Source: G051903925 sp051903925 (GTDB lineage: Bacteria > Pseudomonadota > Alphaproteobacteria > Zavarziniales > Zavarziniaceae). From it: a stretch of DNA of 64,000 nucleotides. The notes beneath the pieces were generated by a model. It was not told where the DNA came from. It was given only the letters and a program-made list of their open reading frames with translations, and made no database searches. Numbering within the stretch: the stretch's first letter is position 1; the number at the start of each line of letters is the position of its first letter. Below, piece after piece: positions 24,541 through 33,924 of the stretch. The stretch covers positions 2,294,001 to 2,358,000 of the forward strand of contig NZ_CP173678.1 of NCBI RefSeq assembly GCF_051903925.1, in the 5' to 3' direction. A program made the position numbers and the translations under genes.

Positions 24541-27492
24541 ATGGTGCGGCGTCTGGTCGGGGCGTCCCCCGCCGTGGTCCTGGCCCTTGTCCTTGGCCTG
24601 GTGGCGGGCGGCGCTTCGGCGGTTCGCGCCGCCGACCTCTGCGCGCGCGCCGATGAGCCACCGCCTCCCGCTATCCAGGCGCTGGGCGTCCAGGCGGCCG
24701 ACCACCTGGCCCGCGGCAATTTCCTCGACGCGCGAACGGCCCTGGGGCAGGTCATCGCCGATCCCGGCTTCGGGCGCCTGGGGGAGCGCAGCCAGGGCTG
24801 CTACCTGACCCAGGACGGCGTGGTCGATGCCCGGCTTGGCGACCTGGCGGGTGCCGACCAGGCGCTGGCCGCCGCCGACCAGGCCCTGTCGGGCCTGGAG
24901 GATGACGATCCCGCGCGGCTGCAGATCGCGATGACCCGCGGCGCCGTCCTGGCGCGGCAGGGCGAGTTCGATCGGGCCAGGACGCTGCTGGACCAGGCCC
25001 TGGCCCGCCAGGCGCGGGCCGAGGACAACGCCGATTCCCAGGCGCTGCGCGCCCTGGGCCTGCTGACCCTGGCAACCGTGGACGAGGGCGAGGGCCGCTT
25101 CGCCGACGGCGCCCGGCGGGCTGAGGAATCCCGCGCCCTGGCCGAGCGCCTGAGCGGGGCCAAGGGCCTGGACGTGGCCGCGGCGCTCAACGTTCTGGGC
25201 ACGCTGGCGTTGCGCCAGTCGGATTTCGGCAGTGCGGACCGCAATTATCGCGCAGCCCTTAACATTTACGAGACGACGGTCGGCCTGGACCATCCGGACG
25301 CTGCGGCGCTGCTGGGCAACCTGGCCGTGCTGGACCGCCGCCTGGGCCGGTTCGACGCCGCTGCGCAATTGTCCGACCGCGTGCTGCGGATCCGCCAAGC
25401 CAAGCTCGGCGCCGACCACCCGGCCGTGGCGGAGGCCAAGATCGCTGTCGCCACCAGTGCCCTGCTGGCGGGCGACCTCAATACGGCCGAAGCGACCTAC
25501 CGCCAGGCGATGGTCAGCCTGAAGCGCGTGCCGGGCAACGAGGCGACGCTGGCCGTTGCCCTGGACGGCATCGGCCAGGTGGCCTTCACCTCCGGCACCG
25601 CGGCGGGCGCCGTGGCCTTCTTCCAGGAGGCGCTGAAGGTGCGCCTGGAGCACCTGGGCGCCGACCATCCCAGCATCCCCAGCAGCCTGATCAACCTGGG
25701 CGCCGCCCTGATGATCGATGTCGAGGCGCGCCGCGCCGCGGGGCAGTTGCAGAACGCCGCCAGCGATCCCGATGTCGCCGCCCTGATCGACCTGTTTGGC
25801 GAGGCGCTGCGCCGGCGTGAGGCGCTGCTGGGCCCCAAGCACCCCGACCTGATCCAGGTCCTGGTGCCGTTGTCCCGCCTGAAGGCGTGGCAGGGCCGCA
25901 GCCAGGAGGCGGTGCAGCTGGCCAGCCGCGCGGCATCGCTGGCGCTGGACGGCGTGCCGCGCCTGGCCGAAGCGGGCGTGGGCCCCGCCGAGCGCGGCAT
26001 CGCCGATCGCGAGGTGTTCGAGAACCTGGCCGTCCGCCTGGCCGAGAGCGGCGGACCGCCGCCGACCTTCGAGGCGCTGCAGCGCGCCCAGGCCAGCCGC
26101 ACCGCCTCGGCCGTGGAACAGATGGCGCTGCGCTTCGCCGCCGACCGCTCCACCCTGGGCAGCCTGATCAGCCGGCGTCAGCAGGCGATCGAACGCCTGC
26201 GCGTGCTGGACAAGGCGATCGACGATGCGGCGCGCCAGCCGCTGGGCGGGTCGGGCCTGGGCGGCCTGCGCGCCCAGTTGTCGGAGGCCAGCGACGCGGT
26301 GCGCGTCCTGGACGGCGAACTGGCGCGCAGCTTCCCCGCCTTTGCCGAACTGGCCAAGGCGACGGCGACCCCGGTGCCCAATGTCCAGCGCGTCCTGGCT
26401 GCGGACGAGGCGGTGCTGTCCTGGCTGCTGAATGGCAATGACGCCTGGCTGTGGGTGCTGCGCCGCGACCGCTCGCAGATGGTGCGCCTGCCCGCCGGTG
26501 CGCTGGAGATCGACCGTCTGGCGATCGCGGTGCGGCGGCCGATGAACGATGTCACGGGCGGCATCGGGGCCTTTGACACCCATGCCGCGCATCAGCTGTT
26601 CAATGCGGCATTCGCCCCCGCCTTGCCGCTGCTGGCCGGGGCCCGGCACATCATGGTCGTCCCCGACGGGGCACTGGGCAGCCTTCCCTTGGCCTTGCTG
26701 GTGACGAAGCCGTCGGTGGCGCGGGGCAGCGACTATTCCAGGATCCCGTTCCTGGCCCGGGACTATGCCTTCACCACGCTGCCCTCGGTGTCCAGCCTGG
26801 TGGTCCTGCGCAGCCTGGCCGGGCGATCGGCGGCGACAGCCGGCTTCATCGGCTTTGGCGATCCGGTCCTGACCAGGGCCAATGCCACGGGACCAATCGG
26901 CGCCATCCTGAAGACCCTGCCCGAACTGCCGGAGACGGCGGACGAGTTGCGCGCCATTGCGGGCGTCGTGGGTGGCACGACGAAAGTCGACCTGGGCCAG
27001 GCCTTTTCCCGTCGGGCGGTGCTCAGCACCCCGCTCAAGGGCTATCGCGTGATCGCCTTCGCCACCCATGGTGCCATGGCGGACGAGATCCCGGGCGTGC
27101 CGGAGCCGTCGCTGGTGACGACACCCCAGGGCGACAACGGCCTGCTGGCCGCCAGCGAACTGGCCCGCCTCAGCCTGGATGCCGACTGGGTCGTGCTGTC
27201 GGCCTGCAACACCGCGGCACCGGACGGCACGCCGGGGGCGGAGGGCCTGTCCGGCCTGGCGCGGGCCTTTGCCTATGCAGGTGCCCGCAGCCTGCTGGTC
27301 TCGCACTGGGCGGTCGCATCCGACACCACCGTGCTGATCACGACTGGCCTGTTCCAGCGGCTGCAGGCCGATCCGCGGCTGTCCCGCGCCGAAGCCCTGC
27401 GGCAGTCGATCCTGGCGGTCGCGGACAATCCGGCGACGTCGCACCCGCTGTTCTGGGCGCCCTTCGTCGTGGTAGGCGAGGGGGCACGCTGA
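24541..27492 (+). CDS. Secreted TPR-CHAT domain putative cysteine protease
   Basis: The ATG at 24541 has GAGGAG 8 bp upstream and opens a 983-residue protein with a signal peptide (LVLALVLGLVAGGASAVRA). Then come tandem TPR units of the kinesin-light-chain type (LGADHPAVAEAK, LGADHPSIPSSLINLGAAL, LGPKHPDLIQVLVPLSRL). A helical linker and a C-terminal CHAT domain (about 640-980) follow. CHAT is a caspase-like peptidase fold: His843 in FATHGAM and Cys889 in LSACNTAAP form the predicted dyad, in the usual order. Some CHAT proteins act in defence or cell signalling, but this one appears to be exported. The target is unknown. The FecR-domain gene upstream is probably in the same operon. Confidence 0.9.
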   Translation: MVRRLVGASPAVVLALVLGLVAGGASAVRAADLCARADEPPPPAIQALGVQAADHLARGNFLDARTALGQVIADPGFGRLGERSQGCYLTQDGVVDARLGDLAGADQALAAADQALSGLEDDDPARLQIAMTRGAVLARQGEFDRARTLLDQALARQARAEDNADSQALRALGLLTLATVDEGEGRFADGARRAEESRALAERLSGAKGLDVAAALNVLGTLALRQSDFGSADRNYRAALNIYETTVGLDHPDAAALLGNLAVLDRRLGRFDAAAQLSDRVLRIRQAKLGADHPAVAEAKIAVATSALLAGDLNTAEATYRQAMVSLKRVPGNEATLAVALDGIGQVAFTSGTAAGAVAFFQEALKVRLEHLGADHPSIPSSLINLGAALMIDVEARRAAGQLQNAASDPDVAALIDLFGEALRRREALLGPKHPDLIQVLVPLSRLKAWQGRSQEAVQLASRAASLALDGVPRLAEAGVGPAERGIADREVFENLAVRLAESGGPPPTFEALQRAQASRTASAVEQMALRFAADRSTLGSLISRRQQAIERLRVLDKAIDDAARQPLGGSGLGGLRAQLSEASDAVRVLDGELARSFPAFAELAKATATPVPNVQRVLAADEAVLSWLLNGNDAWLWVLRRDRSQMVRLPAGALEIDRLAIAVRRPMNDVTGGIGAFDTHAAHQLFNAAFAPALPLLAGARHIMVVPDGALGSLPLALLVTKPSVARGSDYSRIPFLARDYAFTTLPSVSSLVVLRSLAGRSAATAGFIGFGDPVLTRANATGPIGAILKTLPELPETADELRAIAGVVGGTTKVDLGQAFSRRAVLSTPLKGYRVIAFATHGAMADEIPGVPEPSLVTTPQGDNGLLAASELARLSLDADWVVLSACNTAAPDGTPGAEGLSGLARAFAYAGARSLLVSHWAVASDTTVLITTGLFQRLQADPRLSRAEALRQSILAVADNPATSHPLFWAPFVVVGEGAR

Positions 27493-27767
27493 CGACTTGC
27501 GTCAGCGGCACGTCCCCAGGGCCTTCGGCCGGGCGCAACGCCCATTGGCTGCGGATCGCGCAAGATGACACGACCTTTCATTGCGGCAGGATAAAGGCGC
27601 GGTCGCTGGTTGCCGTTTTGTCACAAGAATCTGCGCTATTGCCCTGGCGAACGCATGATCTTGGCCTTTTCAAGACAGAAGTTCGGCTTCACAGTGTCCC
27701 AGGGTTCGACTGGGAGCCTCGGCATGGCGCCGCTGCGGGCTTGCCCCGCTTCGGTTCGGGATGGGCG

Positions 27768-28202
27768 ATGGGGGACCGGCTCGACGCCATTCAGATCGAC
27801 GAGGCTCAGCTGGCGCTGATCGATCTTGAGGATCCGCTTCTGGGGCTGCCGCTCCTGGATGAAGGCACGATCGTCGCCCTGGTCCTGATGATCGGCGCCC
27901 CGAAAGTGTCCGAGCTGCTGCAGCTTCTGCTGGACGAGGGCGCGTCCTGCTGCCGGCGCCTGCACGACATCGACGATCCCGTGGACATCAAGGCCCTGGC
28001 CCATGGCCTGAAGGGTGCGGCCGGCAACATGGGTGCGCGGGCGCTGATGGCGGCCGCCCGGGTGCTGGAGCGGGATGCCTTCGACCGGCTGCGCCGCCCC
28101 TATCTGGTCGACCTGGTGGCACGCGTCTATGACCGCACCGCGCTGGCGGGGCGCCTGCGCCTGGCCGCGCTGGCGGAAGAGGCGACGCCCGTCGGCGCCT
28201 GA
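27768..28202 (+). CDS. Stand-alone histidine phosphotransfer (HPt) protein
   Basis: This 144-residue cytoplasmic helical protein carries the HPt signature HGLKGAAGNMGA, with His79 as the expected phosphate acceptor. HPt proteins relay phosphate between receiver domains in phosphorelays. No histidine kinase or receiver gene is next to it. The ATG at 27768 is preferred; a longer frame back to 27618 has no family-like sequence. It follows the CHAT gene 275 bp later in the same direction, so a functional link is possible but not shown. Confidence 0.82.
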   Translation: MGDRLDAIQIDEAQLALIDLEDPLLGLPLLDEGTIVALVLMIGAPKVSELLQLLLDEGASCCRRLHDIDDPVDIKALAHGLKGAAGNMGARALMAAARVLERDAFDRLRRPYLVDLVARVYDRTALAGRLRLAALAEEATPVGA

Positions 28203-28317
28203 CCGCGCCGTCGACCTGGGGCCTGCGATTTTCGAGGGCCCGCGCCGCGTCCTGGTCTAGAGTGCCGCCAAATCGGCCCCCGGGGCCGGCATCCGCCTCA
28301 ACGACAGGACCGCCGCG

Positions 28318-29532
28318 ATGGATCTCGCCTTTTCCGCCGAAGACATTGCCTTTCGCGACGAAGTGCGCGCCTGGATCAAGGCAACCTACCCGGACGAGAT
28401 GCGCGCCCGCGTCGAGCGCAGCCCCAACGGCCACATCGCGCGCGAGGATCACGTCTGGTGGCAGAAGAAGCTGCACGAGCGTGGTTGGATCGCCCCCAAC
28501 TGGCCCAAGGAATATGGCGGCGCCGGCTTCACCCCCAGCCAGAAGTACATCTTCCAGGCCGAACTGGCGGCCGCCAACACGCCGCAGATCATGCCGTTCG
28601 GCCTGACCATGGTGGCACCCGTCATCATGAAGTTCGGCAGCCCGGAGCAGAAGGCGAAGTATCTGCCCGACATCCTGGCGAGCAATGTCTGGTGGTGCCA
28701 GGGCTATTCCGAGCCTGGCTCCGGCTCCGACCTTGCGTCCCTCCAGATGAAGGCGGAGGACAAGGGCGACCATTACCTGTGCAACGGGTCCAAGATCTGG
28801 ACCACGCTGGCACAGTATGCCGACATGATCTTCTGCCTGGTGCGGACCAAGTCGGCGCCGGGCAAGCCGCAGGAGGGCATCAGCTTCCTGCTGATCGACA
28901 TGAAGTCGCCCGGCATCACGATCCGGCCGCTGGTCACCCTCGACAATGCGCCCGAGGGCAGCCAGGAGGTGAACCAGGTCCTGTTCGACGATGTGAAGGT
29001 GCCCAAGGGGAACCTGATCGGCGAGGAGGGCAAGGGCTGGACCTATGCCAAGTACCTGCTTGAGTTCGAGCGCGGCAATCCCTATTCCGGCGGCCTGAGG
29101 AAGGCGCTGGCGCGGGTGCGCCGCATCGCGGAGGCGGAGGGAGACGGCGCCGGCCGCCTGGCCGACGATCCCGGCTTCCAGGCCCGCATCGCCGAGACGG
29201 AAGTGGCGATCACGGCGCTGGAGTTCACCGAGCTGCGCATCATCGGCACGCTGACGGCCGGGCAGAACATGGGGGCGACGTCCTCCATCCTGAAGACGCG
29301 CGGGACCGAGTTGCAGCAGCAGGTGCAGGAACTGGCGCTGGAGGCCATCGGCGCCTATGCCGTGCCGTTCAACGTGCCGGCCCATGGCAAGGGGTCGAAC
29401 CTGACGCCGATCGGGCCCGACTACGCCAACGTCACGGCGCCCAGCTATTTCAACGGGCGCAAGACGTCGATCTATGCCGGCTCGAACGAGATCCAGCGCA
29501 ACATCATGGCGAAGCTCGTCCTGGGGCTCTGA
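28318..29532 (+). CDS. Acyl-CoA dehydrogenase family protein
   Basis: This 404-residue flavoenzyme oxidises an acyl-CoA to the 2-enoyl-CoA. It begins MDLAFSAEDIAFRDEVRAW, then has WWCQGYSEPGSGSDLASL (FAD/substrate contact) and NQVLFDDVKVPKGNLIGEEG. The C-terminal signature is GSNEIQRNIMAKLVLGL. The usual catalytic Glu region is less clear in this PimC-like subgroup. The gene is flanked by a short unknown gene and a phosphatase gene. Confidence 0.93.
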   Translation: MDLAFSAEDIAFRDEVRAWIKATYPDEMRARVERSPNGHIAREDHVWWQKKLHERGWIAPNWPKEYGGAGFTPSQKYIFQAELAAANTPQIMPFGLTMVAPVIMKFGSPEQKAKYLPDILASNVWWCQGYSEPGSGSDLASLQMKAEDKGDHYLCNGSKIWTTLAQYADMIFCLVRTKSAPGKPQEGISFLLIDMKSPGITIRPLVTLDNAPEGSQEVNQVLFDDVKVPKGNLIGEEGKGWTYAKYLLEFERGNPYSGGLRKALARVRRIAEAEGDGAGRLADDPGFQARIAETEVAITALEFTELRIIGTLTAGQNMGATSSILKTRGTELQQQVQELALEAIGAYAVPFNVPAHGKGSNLTPIGPDYANVTAPSYFNGRKTSIYAGSNEIQRNIMAKLVLGL

Positions 29533-29538
29533 CCGGCC

Positions 29539-29844
29539 TTGGCGGCGCCCGTCGTCTACTATTCGCCGCCGCTGAGCGCCAATGCCGGCGGCAAGGCGGT
29601 GTGGCGCTATGAGACCATGGTGGTGGGCGCCGACGGGCGCGTGAGCGTCATGCCCGGAGGCCGCGACTGGCCCCATGCCGAAGGGCAGGGCCGCCGGGAA
29701 TGCGCCATGTTCATGCTGGACCAGATGCGCGTCGACCGCGAGGCGGCGCGCCGCGAGGGCGCCTTCGTCGGCATCATCGCCGTGCTGGACGCCAATTCCT
29801 GGGGCGACCTGAAGCGCGCCCTGGGGGCTGAGCCACTGCCCTGA
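29539..29844 (+). CDS. Small hypothetical protein
   Basis: This 101-residue protein starts at TTG 29539, 6 bp after the acyl-CoA dehydrogenase stop. It has no signal or membrane segment. The middle is basic (RVDREAARREGAFVG). I recognise no family. The tight spacing and continuing codon usage suggest it is co-translated with the dehydrogenase gene. Confidence 0.55.
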   Translation: MAAPVVYYSPPLSANAGGKAVWRYETMVVGADGRVSVMPGGRDWPHAEGQGRRECAMFMLDQMRVDREAARREGAFVGIIAVLDANSWGDLKRALGAEPLP

Positions 29845-29876
29845 GGCGTTGCCGGCCAACCTTGAGGAAACACGAA

Positions 29877-30428
29877 ATGGGTCATCGAATCGTACTGGTC
29901 CGCCATGGCAAGGCGGCGGCCTCCTGGGATACCGACCTGGATCCCGGCCTGGACCCGCTGGGCGTGGAGCAGGCCGAGGCGGTTGCCGCCGTGCTGGGCA
30001 CCCTGGGGCCGGTCGACATCGTCAAGAGTCCGATGCGTCGCGCCCAGGAAACCGCGGCCCCGTTCGAGCGGCAACTGGGCCAAGGTGGCCGGATCGAGCC
30101 GCGCGTGTCCGAGATCCCATCGCCGGTCACCAGCCTGTCCGAGCGCGGCGCCTGGCTGCGCGACCTGATGGCCGGCACCTGGAGCGCCGGCGGAGCCGAC
30201 GTCCTGGCCTGGCGCAATGCCGTGGGCCAGGCGCTGCTGGACCTGCCGGGGCCGACGGTGGTGTTCAGCCATTATGTGGCGATCAACGCCGCCGTGGGCC
30301 TGGCCCTGGGCGAGGATCGCATCGCCCTGTTCGCGCCCGACTATTGCTCGCGCACGGTGTTCGAAGTGGCGGACGGTCGCCTGCATTTGGTCGAGCGTGG
30401 GGCGGAGGCGGTGACCGTCATCCGCTGA
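29877..30428 (+). CDS. SixA-type histidine phosphatase
   Basis: This 183-residue protein of the histidine phosphatase superfamily has the RHG motif VLVRHGKA near residue 9, the catalytic His. A second His is in VVFSHYVAIN. The protein is SixA-like in size and could dephosphorylate a phosphohistidine, or a metabolite. The ATG at 29877 has GAGGAAA 8 bp upstream. An upstream TTG at 29862 would add five residues. It ends 78 bp before betB. Confidence 0.85.
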   Translation: MGHRIVLVRHGKAAASWDTDLDPGLDPLGVEQAEAVAAVLGTLGPVDIVKSPMRRAQETAAPFERQLGQGGRIEPRVSEIPSPVTSLSERGAWLRDLMAGTWSAGGADVLAWRNAVGQALLDLPGPTVVFSHYVAINAAVGLALGEDRIALFAPDYCSRTVFEVADGRLHLVERGAEAVTVIR

Positions 30429-30505
30429 GGCGCCGCAAGCCCCGTGCGCCGGCGCCCCGGATCCAGCACAATGGCCCAGGCGGTCAGCGATGCGGGGGCG
30501 GCGGG

Positions 30506-32005
30506 ATGGGCGATTCGTCGGGCGGACCGGGCGGCCTGGGGCTGCCGGACCAGGAACTGCATATTGGCGGCGTCCGCGTGGCCGCCCGCTCCGGCGTGCT
30601 GTTCGACAACCTCAACCCGGCCACGGCGGCCCTGCTGTGCCGCGTGCACATGGCGGATGCCGGCGACGTGTCCCATGCCGTCGCAGCGGCGCAGGCGGCC
30701 CTGGGCGACTGGCGCAGGCGCAGCGGCATGGAGCGGGGGCGCATCCTGCGCCGCGCCGCGGACATCCTGCGCGCACGCAATGCCGAGATCGCCCGCCTTG
30801 AAGTCCTGGATACCGGCAAGCCGATCAGCGAGGCGATTGCCGTCGACGTCCTCTCGGGTGCCGATGCGCTGGAGTACTTCGGCTCCATTGCCGCCGGTCT
30901 GACGGGCGAACACATCGACCTGGGCCAGTCCTTCGTCTACACGCGGCGGGAAGCGCTGGGCGTCTGCGTCGGCATCGGCGCCTGGAACTACCCGATCCAG
31001 ATCGCCTGTTGGAAGGCGGCTCCGGCCCTGGCCTGCGGCAACACGATGGTATTCAAGCCGTCGGAACTGACCCCCGTCACCGCCCTCTGCTTGGCCGATG
31101 CCCTGACCGAGGCGGGGCTGCCACCCGGCGTGTTCAACGTAGTCCAGGGCGATCACCGCACGGGCCAGGCCCTGGTCCGCCACCCGGGCGTCGCCAAGGT
31201 CTCCCTGACGGGGGAGGTCGGCACCGGCCGCACGGTGATGCGCGAGGCGGCGGCGACCCTGAAGCACGTGACGATGGAACTGGGCGGCAAGTCGCCGCTG
31301 ATCGTCTTTGCCGATGCCGACCTGGACAATGCCGTCACCGCCGCGATGCTCGCCAACTTCTACACGCAAGGGGAAGTCTGCTCGAACGGCACCCGCGTCT
31401 TCGTCGAGGAAGGCTTGCGCGACCGCTTCGTGGAGGCCCTGGTGGCGCGGGTCAAGCTGCTTAAGGTCGGCGATCCGCTGGACCCCGCGACCCATGTGGG
31501 TGCCCTGATCTCGCAAGGCCACATGGAGCGGGTGCTCGACTTCGTGGCGGAGGGAGAGCGCCAGGGCGCCCGTCTCGCGGTGGGCGGCGCGCGGGCGCCG
31601 GACCTGCCCGGCTGGTTCGTGGCTCCCGCGGTGTTCGACCACTGCACCGACGACATGCGCATCGTGCGGGAGGAGATCTTCGGCCCGGTGATGTCGGTCC
31701 TGTCCTTCACCAGCGAGCGCGAGGTGCTGAGCCGTGCCAACGGCACGGAATTCGGCCTGTCGGCCGGCGTCTTCACGCGCGACCTGCAGCGCGGCCACCG
31801 TCTGGCGGCGGAGCTGGAGGCGGGGATGGTCTGGCTCAACACCTATAACGTGACGCCGGTCGAAATGCCGTTCGGCGGCGTCAAGCAGTCCGGCCTGGGG
31901 CGCGAGAACGGCCACGCCGCCATCGCCCATTATTCCCAGCTCAAGAGCGTCTATGTCGAACTGGGCGACGTCGCCAACCCCTACCCGGTCCCGGGCAATG
32001 ATTGA
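30506..32005 (+). CDS. betB: Betaine aldehyde dehydrogenase BetB
   Basis: BetB oxidises betaine aldehyde to glycine betaine with NAD(P)+, the second step of choline to betaine conversion. The protein has 499 residues. The catalytic Cys292 (GEVCSNGTRVF) and Glu258 (MELGGKSP) are 34 residues apart, as in the family. BetB signatures include LEVLDTGKPISEA, FVYTRREALGVCVGIGAWNY and FGGVKQSGLGRENG. The choline dehydrogenase gene follows on the same strand 173 bp later. No betI regulator is in view. The gap before betA holds a G-rich inverted repeat. Confidence 0.93.
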   Translation: MGDSSGGPGGLGLPDQELHIGGVRVAARSGVLFDNLNPATAALLCRVHMADAGDVSHAVAAAQAALGDWRRRSGMERGRILRRAADILRARNAEIARLEVLDTGKPISEAIAVDVLSGADALEYFGSIAAGLTGEHIDLGQSFVYTRREALGVCVGIGAWNYPIQIACWKAAPALACGNTMVFKPSELTPVTALCLADALTEAGLPPGVFNVVQGDHRTGQALVRHPGVAKVSLTGEVGTGRTVMREAAATLKHVTMELGGKSPLIVFADADLDNAVTAAMLANFYTQGEVCSNGTRVFVEEGLRDRFVEALVARVKLLKVGDPLDPATHVGALISQGHMERVLDFVAEGERQGARLAVGGARAPDLPGWFVAPAVFDHCTDDMRIVREEIFGPVMSVLSFTSEREVLSRANGTEFGLSAGVFTRDLQRGHRLAAELEAGMVWLNTYNVTPVEMPFGGVKQSGLGRENGHAAIAHYSQLKSVYVELGDVANPYPVPGND

Positions 32006-32023
32006 GGCCGCGCCGCTGAGCAA

Positions 32024-32143
32024 CCCTCCCCCCTCGCGGGGGAGGGCAGGGTGGGGGGGCGTTTCCGCCAGGGCCTCGGCTTTCGATGCTGGTGCGCGCG
32101 TAGAGGCCCCCCCATCCCAACCTTCCCCCGCAAGGGGGGAAGG
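32024..32143. repeat. Large G/C-rich inverted repeat between betB and betA
   Basis: Two short hairpins, CCCTCCCCC/GGGGGAGGG (32024-32046) and CCTTCCCCC/GGGGGGAAGG (32121-32143), are themselves nearly complementary over about 26-40 bp. The whole 120-bp segment could fold back on itself. The two polypurine runs are an obvious structural feature of the gap between the two bet genes. Confidence 0.75.
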
Positions 32144-32178
32144 GGCTTTGTCGGCTGTCTCCGGAAGGGGACACGCAC

Positions 32179-33846
32179 ATGGCTGAGCGGAACAGCTTCG
32201 ACTATGTGATCGTCGGGGCCGGGTCGGCCGGCTGCGTGCTGGCGGCGCGCCTGTCGGAGGATCCGACCGTGCGCGTGGCGGTGCTGGAGGCGGGCGGCAG
32301 GGACCATTGGTGGGACTGGCGCATCCACATGCCGGCGGCACTGGCCTATCCGATGAACGGCACGCGCTACAACTGGGACTACCACACCGAGCCGCAGCCG
32401 AACCTGGGCGGCCGGCGCATGCACTGGCCGCGCGGCCGGGTTCTGGGCGGCTCGTCCTCGATCAACGGCATGGTCTATGTCCGCGGCAATGCCCTGGACT
32501 TCGACAACTGGGCCCAGGACCCGGCCCTGCGGCACTGGCGCTATGCCGAATGCCTGCCCTATTTCCGCAAGGCGGAAACCTATGACCGGGGCGGGGACGC
32601 GTATCGCGGCAGCGACGGACCGCTGCACGTCCAGGGTGGCCGCGGCTGGAGCCCGCTTTACCAGGCCTTTGTCGAGGCTGGTGTCGCCGCCGGCTATCAC
32701 CGCACGGCCGACATGAACGGCGAGGCCCAGGAGGGCTTCGGCCGCATGGACATGACGATCCACAGGGGGCGGCGCTGGAGCGCGGCGCGTGCCTACCTGC
32801 ATCCGGCCATGAAGCGGCGCAACCTGGTCGTGCGCACTGGTGCCCTGACCGGCCGGGTGCGGGTCGAAAACGGCCGCGCCGTGGGGGTCGAGGTGCGCGG
32901 CGGCCGCGGCGTCGAGCAGATCCACGCCGCCCGCGAGGTGATCCTGGCCGGCGGGGCGATCAACTCGCCGCAGCTCCTGATGCTGTCGGGCATCGGGCCG
33001 GCCGACATGCTGGCGCGTGCTGGCGTCACGCCGATCCACGACCTGAAGGGCGTGGGCCGCAATCTCCAGGACCATCTGGAGCTCTATGTCCAGGCCTCAT
33101 GCCTTGAGCCGGTCTCGCTCTATCCGGCCACGAAGTGGTGGCGCAAGGGCTGGGTCGGCGCGCGCTGGCTGGCGACGCAAACGGGTTGGGGGGCGACCAA
33201 CCACTTCGAATCCGGCGGCTTCATCCGCAGCCGGCCGGGCGTCGCCTGGCCCGACATCCAGTATCACTTCCTGCCCATGGCTGTGCGCTATGACGGCAAG
33301 GGCGCGATCGAGGCCCATGGCTTCCAGGTCCATGTCGGGCCCATGCGCAGCCCGAGTCGCGGCACGCTGACGCTGCGCGCCGACACGCCGGACGCGCATC
33401 CGCTGATCGACCCCAATTACATGTCCCACCCCGACGATTGGGCCGAGATGCGGGCCAGCATCCGCCTGACGCGCGAGATCTTTGCGCAGGCGCCGCTGCG
33501 TCGCTTCAACGGCGGCGAGATTGCGCCGGGGCCGGCGGTCCAGACCGACGCAGAGCTGGACGCCTTCATCGCCCAGGCGGCCGAGAGCGCCTATCACCCC
33601 TGCGGGACCTGCCGCATGGGCTCAGGACCGGACGCCGTGGTGGACGGCGACTGCCGCGTCCATGGGATCGAGGGCCTGCGCGTGGTCGATGCCTCGATCA
33701 TGCCGCAGGTCACGACCGGCAACCTGAACGCACCCGTGATCATGATGGCGGAGAAGGCGGCCGACCTGATCCGCGGCCGGACCCCCCTGCCGCCGTCCGA
33801 CGCGGCTGTCTGGGTTGCGGATCCCGCGACGCAACGCCAGGCCTGA
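32179..33846 (+). CDS. betA: Choline dehydrogenase BetA
   Basis: BetA is a membrane-associated FAD enzyme of the GMC family that oxidises choline to betaine aldehyde. The 555-residue protein has the N-terminal ADP-binding motif VIVGAGSAGCVLAARLSE and the GMC signature PRGRVLGGSSSINGMVYVRG. Near the C terminus is YHPCGTCRMG, with the active-site His473. GGAAGGGG upstream supports the ATG at 32179. It follows betB. Confidence 0.95.
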   Translation: MAERNSFDYVIVGAGSAGCVLAARLSEDPTVRVAVLEAGGRDHWWDWRIHMPAALAYPMNGTRYNWDYHTEPQPNLGGRRMHWPRGRVLGGSSSINGMVYVRGNALDFDNWAQDPALRHWRYAECLPYFRKAETYDRGGDAYRGSDGPLHVQGGRGWSPLYQAFVEAGVAAGYHRTADMNGEAQEGFGRMDMTIHRGRRWSAARAYLHPAMKRRNLVVRTGALTGRVRVENGRAVGVEVRGGRGVEQIHAAREVILAGGAINSPQLLMLSGIGPADMLARAGVTPIHDLKGVGRNLQDHLELYVQASCLEPVSLYPATKWWRKGWVGARWLATQTGWGATNHFESGGFIRSRPGVAWPDIQYHFLPMAVRYDGKGAIEAHGFQVHVGPMRSPSRGTLTLRADTPDAHPLIDPNYMSHPDDWAEMRASIRLTREIFAQAPLRRFNGGEIAPGPAVQTDAELDAFIAQAAESAYHPCGTCRMGSGPDAVVDGDCRVHGIEGLRVVDASIMPQVTTGNLNAPVIMMAEKAADLIRGRTPLPPSDAAVWVADPATQRQA

Positions 33847-33924
33847 GCGGTGCGGCCAATCGGCAACGCTGGCCGACGCGCGCATGCGCCTGTCGTTTGT
33901 CGTCATTTGGTTCGAACGCCGCAC

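Noticed and set aside
24328..27444. A minus-strand frame of about 1038 codons opposite the CHAT gene.
   Set aside because: It is a shadow of the CHAT/TPR gene; its translation is Gln/Arg/Gly-rich without family features.
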